Origin: Gammaproteobacteria bacterium
Lineage (GTDB): Bacteria; Pseudomonadota; Gammaproteobacteria; SZUA-229
DNA: 6,644 nucleotides
Direction of reading: 5' to 3'
Assembly: GCA_013138755.1 (NCBI GenBank)
Contig: WTCC01000255.1
Coordinates: 1-6,644 of the forward strand
Shown here piece by piece: positions 1-6,258 of this stretch (within the stretch, counting starts at the first letter, position 1; every line of letters begins with the position of its first letter). A model generated the notes under the pieces. It saw nothing but the letters and a program-made list of their open reading frames with translations, was not told the DNA's origin and searched no databases. The position numbers were made by a program, and so were the translations under genes.

Positions 1-352
1 TACGTCGTAAACCGATTTCGACACCACATGTGTCGCAATACCCGTATTCACCACTGCTCATAAGAGCCATTGTATCGTCAATTTTTTTGATGAGCTTGCG
101 TTCACGGTCACGTGTTCGCAGTTCCAGGCTGAATTCTTCTTCTTGAGTCGCGCGGTCTGCGGGATCAGGGAAATTTGCAGCTTCGTCCTTCATGTGATCC
201 ACAGTGCGATCAACCTCTGACATCAGTTCTGTTTTCCATGCGTCTAAAATGGCAGTGAAATGCGTTATTTGTTTTTCGCACATGTACTCTTCGCCTTTTT
301 TCTCTTTATAAGGTTTAAAAGTATAATTTGTGTTTGGCTCTGTCTTTGCCAT
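1..352 (-). CDS. dksA: RNA polymerase-binding transcription factor DksA (3' end cut by window edge)
   Basis: DksA enters the secondary channel of RNA polymerase and, with ppGpp, represses rRNA-type promoters and activates others during the stringent response. The 117 visible codons match the E. coli protein closely: the GEEYM segment (20-24), the coiled coil with the EVDRTVDHMKDEAANFPD stretch (46-63), the tip motif DPADRA with D63, D66 and A68 (E. coli D71, D74, A76), then EEEFSLELR and RDRERKLIKKI. The first zinc pair follows as C106 and C109 in GYCDTCG. The second CxxC and the C-terminal helix lie beyond base 1. The N-terminus is about 8 residues shorter than in E. coli. The ATG at 352 has a GGAG 6 bases upstream, which supports this start. 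The gene is transcribed in the same direction as the efflux permease upstream of it, 234 bases away, so it may have its own promoter. Identity is nearly certain; completeness cannot be judged. Confidence 0.97.
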   Translation of the reverse strand, partial: MAKTEPNTNYTFKPYKEKKGEEYMCEKQITHFTAILDAWKTELMSEVDRTVDHMKDEAANFPDPADRATQEEEFSLELRTRDRERKLIKKIDDTMALMSSGEYGYCDTCGVEIGLRR

Positions 353-358
353 CTCTAA

Positions 359-362
359 CTCC
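359..362 (-). promoter_or_regulatory. Shine-Dalgarno site of dksA
   Basis: On the minus strand GGAG is followed by six bases and then the dksA ATG. The motif and spacing are normal, and they fix the start at the N-terminus that begins MAKTEP. Confidence 0.75.
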
Positions 363-387
363 GGTTGCTACTAGCTACTTGGTACGC

Positions 388-416
388 GTTATATAAAAAT
401 CAACAACTTAGGAAAA
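388..416 (-). promoter_or_regulatory. Candidate dksA promoter (weak -35)
   Basis: Minus-strand TATAAC (388-393) is a good -10 match, followed by a GC-rich CGCG stretch that could serve as discriminator. Seventeen bases upstream the -35 position reads TTTTCC (411-416), a poor match, so an activator or the AT-rich upstream DNA would have to help. Predicted transcription would start a little over 25 bases before the dksA ATG. This is inferred from sequence alone; no other pair in the gap looked better. Confidence 0.25.
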
Positions 417-586
417 ATTGTTGCCACGTATAAATTTTGCGAGCGACTTTTTACCATAAAATTGTCACTCATACAAATGTCATTTCGAATATATAGAATA
501 AACCATTATTATCAGCATTCCATATATTTAAGATCAAACTTTTTCAAAAGATTTAAGATATTTTATATACCGTTGTTTTTATTAAG

Positions 587-3500
587 TTAAGACCCCGGTT
601 GGCTGACAAAGATCCTAAATAATAATGGTATAGCGAATAAAGTTAACAGGCTGGAAAAAGCTAAACCCCACACGATAGCAGTCGCCACAGGTCCCCAGAT
701 GAGAGACTCCCCGCCGAGCCCGAGTGCGAGTGATGATAAGCCGGCAATAGTAGTTAGAGTGGTAATTAATATCGGGGTAATACGCCGGCGAGCTGCGTAG
801 ATCGTTGCATGGGTAATGCTCATGCCTAGCTTCAAGCGCTCATTAGCCGCTGAGATTAAAACGATAGCGGCATTAACCGCGATGCCTGCCAGTGCCACTA
901 CGCCGTACATGGTGTAGAGACTTAAAGGGTTATCTGTAATTAATAAACCCATAGTCACTCCAGTGAAAGCCATAGGTACGGTAGACAATATGATGAGCGG
1001 TTGGAAGTAACTCTTGAATTGTGTGCCCAGTATCGCGTAGATGAGTAGTACGCCGAACAAAAATAAAATAAGCATCGAGTTCAAGCTTTCATTGATGTCA
1101 TCAAGTTGTCCGCTAAAGTCTAGATCGTTTTCAGTGTAACGATCAGCGATGGTAAGCCACTGTTGTTTTATCGCATCATTGACTTCGACAGTATTCATTA
1201 GGTCTGTATCGAGATCCGCTTCGACTGTAATGGCGCGGCGATAATTGTAGTGGCGGATATTTCCCGGACCGTTACCTGTTTCATCACTGAGAAAATAGGA
1301 GAGGGGGCGAACGCTACCGTCCGGTAAAACGATCTGTGTGTATAACAGTTCTTCGACGCTATGCAGGTCACGGGGTTTTGCTTTAACACGCACTTCTAAT
1401 TCTTCGCCATCGTGTTGCATCGATGCCACGATCTCACCGTCAACCAGCAAGCGTAAGTTACGTGCAATATCTGCGGGGCTTAGCCCACTGTTTTGAATGG
1501 CATAGCTGTCAAAGACTAAGTTGAGTTCATCGCGTCCTTTTGATGCGTCATCGTTGACGTCCTGCACGGCAGGAAGCGAGCGCAGTATCTCTTTTAATGC
1601 TTCAGCGGCAGACTGAATCTGCTGTAAGTTATCACCACGTACTTTGATACTGATCGGTTTGGCGGTTGGTGGCCCGCCAGCCAGACGGAAGAATGATATG
1701 TTGAGCGCATCAGGATAATCGCTGACGGCTGCCCTTATCTCGTCGAGCACTTCGTCCACGTGACGGAAGGGTTTGTCGGAATGGTTACTGCTATCGGGAT
1801 TAAGGCTGATCATGATCTGGCCGTAACTGTTACCAAAAAATGGTTCGTTTTCAGTAAACATCTGTCCGGCATAACTAACCAGTGCGCGTGTTTCCTCTTT
1901 GGTTAGAAGGCTGCGCGCGATGCTTTCAATCTTTAGCGTGGTTTCTAAAGTGCCTTCAAGAGGTGTGCCGGGAGGCATTTCAATGTTGATATAAAATTTA
2001 CGTATGGGGTCGCTGGCGAAAAAGTCAAACTCGACCATTTCGGCAACGATAGATGTGACGGCTAATACAAATAACAGGATGATGAATGATGCAGCGCGTT
2101 TGGGATAGCGCATAACTTTAATCAATGCACGTATGTAGCTTATCTGTATTCGATGGGTGAAGTTCTGTCGCCAGATCTGCATTTTTGTCGGTTTAGTAAA
2201 GTCGACTTTGGATGCGATGATATGTGCCGGTAGCATCCAGTATGCCTCTATCAGACTGATTGCTAATGCGATGGAGACAACCAGAGGGACAACCATTAAA
2301 AATTTACCCATGATGCCGGGCATCAGCATCAGCGGTAAAAAGGCAGAAATGGTAGTGAGTACGGCGGTGGTTACAGGCGCAGCTACTTCTTTTAAAGCGT
2401 CGATACAGGCATTAATGCGATCGGCACCTTTTGCCAGTCGCTGATAGATGGCTTCTACCACTACCACGGCATCGTCTACCAGCATACCCAGTGATATGAC
2501 GACGCCGAGTAAGACCATGATGTTTAGACTCTGCCCGAGTAAGCTGATTATCCAGAACGTGCCGGCAAGGATAAATGGTATGCCGATACTAGTCAGAATG
2601 GCTATATTGAAACCGAGAAATAGCCATGTGACCATGAGTACAAAAAATAGACCAACCAGTGCGTTAGTCTGCATTACGTTGATGGATTTATTGGTGATTT
2701 CAGTCGAGTCGTCAATCAGCGCTAGCTGAACGCCTGTATTATCAGTGTATAGATTTCGTTTATCGACAAAGTCGTTTAGTCTTTTGACTAAGTCGAGAGT
2801 ATTTGAATTTGATTTTTTTGTAATAGCAAAAAGCACTGCATCTTGATGGTTGTAACTAACGAGTTGATCAGGTTTTTCTCTGCTGCGTTTGACTTCGGCT
2901 ATTTCACTGAGAGGCACTTCACCCTGTGCGGTAAGTACAGGGAGTGCTGCTAGTACATTGGGGTCAGCGCTCGCGCCGGTCAAACGAATAAACCATTCTT
3001 GAGACTGTACTTTTAAGCTGCCGGCTGGGGTGTCTTGATAGTAGCTTTTGATCGTGTCTGCAAGATCACTGGGTTTGATACCATAGTGCTGTAATTTTTG
3101 TGGGTCGAAAAACACTTGAAGCTCGGGGTCATCTAATGCGGTCGTCATCACCCGATCGATACCTTTGATAGATTCCAGTTCTTTTTTTAATCGCTCAGAT
3201 TGTATCCGTAAATTTTCATCACTGGCCGCAGAGATGGCAACGATCGATGCGGTCGGGTAGGCATTGTCGGTGGTTATTTCAAAGATAAACGGGTCGGTCG
3301 CTTCACTGGGTAATTCATTCTGTTTGTTCTGGATCTCGCGACGTAAGTCAGCGATACGTTTATCGAAGATGCGTTCACTGACATCGTCGAAGCGAATTAA
3401 TATGCTGGAGATACCTTCACGACTATTGCTGGAGACAAACTTGATGTCTGATATGCTGCGTATGACGTCTTCTAACGGATCGGTGATACGCTTTTCGATG

Positions 3501-3667
3501 TCTATTGCAGAAGCGCCAACTAAAGCTGTGGTGATCTGGATCCAGTTAAAGTTTATCGTTGGGTCTTTTTCGCGTGGCAGAGTGGAGTAACTGATGGTGC
3601 CGAGGATTAAAACCAGTATGAAAAACAGGTTGGCGAGGACATGATTTTCTATAAAGGCTCGAAACAT
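587..3667 (-). CDS. RND-family inner-membrane efflux permease (AcrB/HAE1-like)
   Basis: This is the proton-driven pump subunit of a tripartite efflux system. Its 1026 residues are slightly fewer than in AcrB and show the RND double-repeat plan. TM1 spans about 10-29, a large periplasmic porter region about 31-333, and TM2-TM6 about 334-478. TM7 lies near 527-543, a second periplasmic region about 545-862, and TM8-TM12 about 863-1018. TM4 carries the paired aspartates D398 and D399 in GMLVDDAVVVVEAI, matching the AcrB proton-relay pair. In TM10 the AcrB lysine position is N932 (GIAVNAAIVL), a variant found in other HAE1-like permeases. Arg960-962 precede TM11 (TPILITTLTT). The LPREKDPTI segment near the N-terminus is also family-typical. 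The ATG lies 6 bases after the adaptor stop with no clear Shine-Dalgarno, which suggests translational coupling. The substrate cannot be read from the sequence. A drug or lipophile exporter is likelier than a metal pump, because the protein resembles HAE1 more than CzcA-type members. Confidence 0.93.
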   Translation of the reverse strand: MFRAFIENHVLANLFFILVLILGTISYSTLPREKDPTINFNWIQITTALVGASAIDIEKRITDPLEDVIRSISDIKFVSSNSREGISSILIRFDDVSERIFDKRIADLRREIQNKQNELPSEATDPFIFEITTDNAYPTASIVAISAASDENLRIQSERLKKELESIKGIDRVMTTALDDPELQVFFDPQKLQHYGIKPSDLADTIKSYYQDTPAGSLKVQSQEWFIRLTGASADPNVLAALPVLTAQGEVPLSEIAEVKRSREKPDQLVSYNHQDAVLFAITKKSNSNTLDLVKRLNDFVDKRNLYTDNTGVQLALIDDSTEITNKSINVMQTNALVGLFFVLMVTWLFLGFNIAILTSIGIPFILAGTFWIISLLGQSLNIMVLLGVVISLGMLVDDAVVVVEAIYQRLAKGADRINACIDALKEVAAPVTTAVLTTISAFLPLMLMPGIMGKFLMVVPLVVSIALAISLIEAYWMLPAHIIASKVDFTKPTKMQIWRQNFTHRIQISYIRALIKVMRYPKRAASFIILLFVLAVTSIVAEMVEFDFFASDPIRKFYINIEMPPGTPLEGTLETTLKIESIARSLLTKEETRALVSYAGQMFTENEPFFGNSYGQIMISLNPDSSNHSDKPFRHVDEVLDEIRAAVSDYPDALNISFFRLAGGPPTAKPISIKVRGDNLQQIQSAAEALKEILRSLPAVQDVNDDASKGRDELNLVFDSYAIQNSGLSPADIARNLRLLVDGEIVASMQHDGEELEVRVKAKPRDLHSVEELLYTQIVLPDGSVRPLSYFLSDETGNGPGNIRHYNYRRAITVEADLDTDLMNTVEVNDAIKQQWLTIADRYTENDLDFSGQLDDINESLNSMLILFLFGVLLIYAILGTQFKSYFQPLIILSTVPMAFTGVTMGLLITDNPLSLYTMYGVVALAGIAVNAAIVLISAANERLKLGMSITHATIYAARRRITPILITTLTTIAGLSSLALGLGGESLIWGPVATAIVWGLAFSSLLTLFAIPLLFRIFVSQPGS

Positions 3668-3673
3668 TGTTGT

Positions 3674-4744
3674 TTAGTTGGTGACCTTCAGGGCGTCACC
3701 ATGTTTTACATTGAAGCGACCATTAGTGATGATTTGTGTTTTTGCATCTAATTTAATAATAGCAGGCTGACCTTCGGTGGCATTTTCGATCTCTATAAAT
3801 TTTGCTGTAGTGTCCGAGTCAGAGTTTTTTTCCGCAACAAAGACGCCAAGTTTGTTATTACGCGAAACAACATAACTAGCAGGGATGGATGATTTCTCAT
3901 CCTGCCATCGTATCTTTCCTACGCTGCCAGTAATGGCTTTTTCTTTTGTAAACTTTAAACGCGCGATGTGGTTTCTTGTCCTGGTGTCGAGTACCGGCAG
4001 AATAAATTCAATATCTAAATCATAAGTTTTGTTGTTAAAAATAAACTGATGGTTTCTACCTTGTGAGAAACTGTTTAGTAATCGGTGGTTGATTTTGGTT
4101 TCGACTATGTCATTAGTTTTAGAGACAAGTTGCAATAGTGACGTGCCTGGCTGTGTCAGTTCGCCGATGCTGGCATCGCGGTGTGTGATGTAACCATCGA
4201 ATGGGGCTTTTACCTGACAGCGCTCAGCAGTGATTTTGCTGAGCTGTTCTGCTGCGGTCTTATTGATGACAGTTGCTTTTAAACGATTCTCTTCAGCTTC
4301 TCGCAGGTTATAAGTTTCTTTTGAGATGTTACCTTGTTTGTTTAATTTTTTCGCTTGATTAAATTGTATCCTGGCGTGTGCGAGTTGTACTTTTTCAGCT
4401 TTGAGGTTCGCTCCGGCTTGTTTGACGAGTAGTTGATATTCACGGCAGTCAAGTGATACTAATAAATCATCTTTTTTTACTTCATGGCCAGTATCGACAT
4501 GAAATTGATTAATGATTGCGCTGATCTGTGCGCTTATGTTGCTGTCTTGTGCAGCGGGAACGACACCGCCTAGAGTGTGCGTAACATTTAATACGATATC
4601 TTTATAGGCAGTGGTTTTGACTTTTTTTGCTTCGGTGTCAGCAGCGTGTATTGCGGTACTGTTTGCCGATAGAAGAATTAAAGTTGCGAGAAAAACAGTT
4701 TTGTTACTGATTTTTTTTCTCGGTTTCAATGCAAGATTCAACAC
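3674..4744 (-). CDS. Periplasmic adaptor (membrane fusion protein) of the RND pump
   Basis: The adaptor joins the RND permease to an outer-membrane channel. The 356 residues begin with a basic n-region (K8-K15), a hydrophobic core (about 16-27) and a probable type I signal cleavage near A31 or A34. No lipobox cysteine is seen, so it is probably not a lipoprotein. Two lipoyl half-motifs are clear, about 71-99 (ISAIINQFHVDTGHEVKKDD) and about 178-207 (KAPFDGYITHRDASIGELTQ). They flank an alpha-helical hairpin of about 75 residues (101-175). A beta-barrel region (about 212-280) and a membrane-proximal domain follow. C100 and C176 sit at the two ends of the hairpin. The start codon is GTG, 41 bases inside xseA. 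A TGA lies two codons upstream, so the only other candidates are TTG at codons 2 and 6. None has a good Shine-Dalgarno, so expression probably depends on coupling to xseA. The permease gene follows after 6 bases. Family assignment is firm; the exact start is not. Confidence 0.9.
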   Translation of the reverse strand: MLNLALKPRKKISNKTVFLATLILLSANSTAIHAADTEAKKVKTTAYKDIVLNVTHTLGGVVPAAQDSNISAQISAIINQFHVDTGHEVKKDDLLVSLDCREYQLLVKQAGANLKAEKVQLAHARIQFNQAKKLNKQGNISKETYNLREAEENRLKATVINKTAAEQLSKITAERCQVKAPFDGYITHRDASIGELTQPGTSLLQLVSKTNDIVETKINHRLLNSFSQGRNHQFIFNNKTYDLDIEFILPVLDTRTRNHIARLKFTKEKAITGSVGKIRWQDEKSSIPASYVVSRNNKLGVFVAEKNSDSDTTAKFIEIENATEGQPAIIKLDAKTQIITNGRFNVKHGDALKVTN

Positions 4745-6080
4745 GGCTGATCAGATTTCCATTATGTAAGCGAGTTTCGATTGTATCACCAGTCTTCACC
4801 TGTTTGACAGATAAAATAGCTTTGGATTTGTTATCCATTGTTATGGAGTAGCCCCGTTCTAAAGTCTGTAATGGGCTTATCGCGTTTAGCGTTCTCGCTA
4901 CATTGCTTAACTGTGATTTCCTATTGCCTAACAGGTTCAACGTTGCCATTTGTAACCTGGCATTTAAGAAGTGTGTTGTCTGTTTGTTTTGTGTGACTAA
5001 CAATTGGGGGCTCTGCGCACTAAATCTTGCGTAACACGCGGCTAATTTTCCACGGCGTGCGCTGAGCATGGATTGTCTGTGCAGCATCAATCGTTTTGTG
5101 AGTTCTTTGATACGATGTTTAGAGTCTTGAATTTTTGTTTCTGGGTGCTGTGTTTGTAAGCGGCGAAGCAACCATTGGGTTTTTTCCTGTTGGCGTTCAG
5201 TTTTATCGTTGATCAATTGTTGTAGCCGTTGCTGATAGTAATCAAAGCTCTGTAGCCATGAGGTCTGATCCGGTGTGACGGTTTCAGCTGCAGCCGTGGG
5301 TGTGGCTGCTCGTATGTCGGCAACGAAATCAGCAATGGTGACATCGACCTCGTGTCCGACACCGCTGACGATGGGAATAGGACAGTCGTAGATTGCGCGT
5401 GCAACACTTTCTTCGTTGAATGACCAGAGGTCTTCGAGAGATCCGCCGCCACGCACCAGCAGGATAACGTCGCAATCAAATTTTCCCTCAGAAACATTAT
5501 CGCCAATGAGTTTAATGGCGTTGCAGATTGCTGGTGCAGCTTCCTTGCCCTGAACAGGGACGGGGAATAGTTTGACGGGGATAGATGGAAAACGTCTTTC
5601 GATGACACTTAAAACGTCATGAACAGCAGCCCCTGTTTTAGAGGTGATGATGGTTATGCTTTCAGGTAGTTCAGGGATATCGAGTTTGTTAGCTTCGTCA
5701 AAAAGTCCTTCGTCAGCGAGTTTGATTTTTAATTGTTCGAACTGACGCCGTAGAGCACCATCACCGGCTTCTTCCATGCGGTCGACAATGAGCTGGTAAT
5801 TTCCGCGAGGTTGGTAGAGGCTGACTTTGGCGCGGACTAATACCTGATTGCCATTCTCTGGCTGAAACTTGAGAGTACGGTTGCGTCCTTTGAACATGGC
5901 GCAGCTGACTTGCGCTGATCGATCCTTCAAACTGAAGTAGATGTGACCTGACGCAGGCAGTGCCAGATTTGAAATTTCGCCTTCTACCCAGATCCAGGAA
6001 AATTGCTCTTCGAGCAGATTCGCTACGGACTGATTCAGGGTGCTGACGCTGTAGATGTTATTGTTTTTTGAAACTGGCAT
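4704..6080 (-). CDS. xseA: Exodeoxyribonuclease VII large subunit
   Basis: XseA is the catalytic subunit of exonuclease VII, which with several XseB subunits degrades single-stranded DNA from both ends into short acid-soluble oligonucleotides in the cytoplasm. The 458 residues compare with 456 in E. coli. An N-terminal OB-fold (about 9-103) includes VEGEISNLALPASGHIYFSL and CAMFKGRNR. The catalytic domain (about 125-270) holds ITSKTGAAVHD (145-155), VRGGGSLEDLWSFNE (209-223), GVGHEVDVTIADFVAD (240-255) with H243, D246 and D251, and PTAAAE (261-266). A long coiled-coil region (about 275-395) is followed by the conserved C-terminal SPLQTLERGYSI segment (402-413). The ATG at 6080 is the first ATG, GTG or TTG in its reading frame after the upstream stop, and the N-terminus aligns well with relatives, although no strong Shine-Dalgarno is visible. 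xseB is not in this window. The gene is divergent from guaB, as in E. coli, and its 3' end overlaps the adaptor gene. Confidence 0.97.
   Translation of the reverse strand: MPVSKNNNIYSVSTLNQSVANLLEEQFSWIWVEGEISNLALPASGHIYFSLKDRSAQVSCAMFKGRNRTLKFQPENGNQVLVRAKVSLYQPRGNYQLIVDRMEEAGDGALRRQFEQLKIKLADEGLFDEANKLDIPELPESITIITSKTGAAVHDVLSVIERRFPSIPVKLFPVPVQGKEAAPAICNAIKLIGDNVSEGKFDCDVILLVRGGGSLEDLWSFNEESVARAIYDCPIPIVSGVGHEVDVTIADFVADIRAATPTAAAETVTPDQTSWLQSFDYYQQRLQQLINDKTERQQEKTQWLLRRLQTQHPETKIQDSKHRIKELTKRLMLHRQSMLSARRGKLAACYARFSAQSPQLLVTQNKQTTHFLNARLQMATLNLLGNRKSQLSNVARTLNAISPLQTLERGYSITMDNKSKAILSVKQVKTGDTIETRLHNGNLISRVESCIETEKKNQ
4711..4718 (-). other. A8 homopolymer in the xseA/adaptor overlap
   Basis: The coding strand has eight consecutive A residues, read GAG AAA AAA AAT CAG TAA in xseA and AGA AAA AAA ATC in the adaptor. 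It encodes lysines at the XseA tail and in the basic n-region of the adaptor signal peptide. Such runs are prone to polymerase slippage. Whether slippage has any role here is unknown. Confidence 0.6.
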
Positions 6081-6198
6081 GGTGTCGTGATTTAACCATA
6101 AAAAATGGCTTGTCAGGCTGTAGCGGGCTAAGAACGTGAAGATAAAGACTAAAACGCCGATTTAATCAATTATTTTAGCTGTAAAGAGCATACAAATC

Positions 6199-6227
6199 TT
6201 GTTACAAACGCCCGTGGCGCTTATAAT
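6199..6227 (+). promoter_or_regulatory. guaB promoter, sigma70 type
   Basis: The -35 element TTGTTA (6199-6204) and a perfect -10 TATAAT (6222-6227) are separated by exactly 17 bases. Transcription should start around 6233-6235, giving a leader of about 25 bases. The sequence after the -10, GAGCCGC, is GC-rich, a feature of promoters under stringent and growth-rate control; E. coli guaB is regulated this way. The spacer contains the perfect inverted repeat CGCC-CGT-GGCG (6209-6219), a possible operator position. Confidence 0.85.
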
Positions 6228-6230
6228 GAG

Positions 6231-6250
6231 CCGCTTTTCAAATTAAGCGG
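6231..6250 (+). repeat. Inverted repeat across the guaB start site and leader
   Basis: CCGCTT (6231-6236) and AAGCGG (6245-6250) form a perfect 6-base inverted repeat with an 8-base AT-rich spacer. The left arm lies at the predicted transcription start and the right arm touches the Shine-Dalgarno sequence. It may be a protein-binding site on DNA. If transcription starts a few bases upstream of the prediction, the RNA stem could also cover part of the ribosome binding site. Function is inferred only. Confidence 0.45.
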
Positions 6251-6252
6251 GA
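6249..6252 (+). promoter_or_regulatory. Shine-Dalgarno site of guaB
   Basis: GGGA lies six bases upstream of the guaB ATG at 6259. Spacing is ordinary and supports this start codon. Confidence 0.75.
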
Positions 6253-6258
6253 ATTGTT

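Larger units (their letters stand above)
353..586. other. AT-rich gap between the permease gene and dksA
   Basis: The gap carries no convincing gene. A 9-base direct repeat, ATTTAAGAT, occurs at 526-534 and 551-559 with 16 bases between. On the minus strand the piece between the copies contains a short A/T-rich CTTT/AAAG dyad, but there is no GC-rich stem with a U tract, so I do not call a terminator for the upstream efflux operon. Read-through from the permease gene into dksA is therefore possible. Confidence 0.5.
6081..6258. promoter_or_regulatory. Divergent control region between xseA and guaB
   Basis: The region separates the xseA ATG from the guaB ATG. The guaB-proximal third holds a strong promoter, two inverted repeats and the guaB ribosome binding site. 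AT-rich DNA upstream of the guaB -35 (about 6160-6198) could act as an UP element. On the xseA side I see only weak promoter candidates on the minus strand, for example TTGATT with TTTATC 17 bases downstream (about 6142-6170), too weak to list as a separate feature. Confidence 0.6.

Noticed and set aside
526..575. Possible terminator between the permease gene and dksA
   Set aside because: The only dyad is a short A/T stem without GC pairs or a proper U tract, so it does not meet the pattern of an intrinsic terminator.
477..590. Plus-strand 37-codon ORF (MSFRIYRINHYYQ...) in the gap next to dksA
   Set aside because: No ribosome binding site, a composition that just reflects AT-rich DNA, and its stop overlaps the end of the permease gene on the other strand.
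2157..2729. Two plus-strand ORFs of about 95 codons opposite the permease
   Set aside because: They are antisense shadows of the well-supported permease gene, with no recognisable domain or ribosome binding site.
3264..3590. Plus-strand ORF of 108 codons opposite the permease N-terminal region
   Set aside because: Antisense shadow; its sequence looks like a random translation and the opposite strand encodes a conserved protein.
5213..5608. Minus-strand ORF of 131 codons inside xseA
   Set aside because: Shifted frame over the catalytic core of xseA, whose motifs are intact in the correct frame.
6096..6108. CCAT-AAAAA-ATGG dyad just upstream of xseA
   Set aside because: Four-base arms in A/T-rich DNA are expected by chance, and the position fits neither a terminator nor a clear operator.
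6121..6130. TAGC-GG-GCTA dyad in the divergent region
   Set aside because: Too short to separate from chance, and not placed next to any promoter element I can support.
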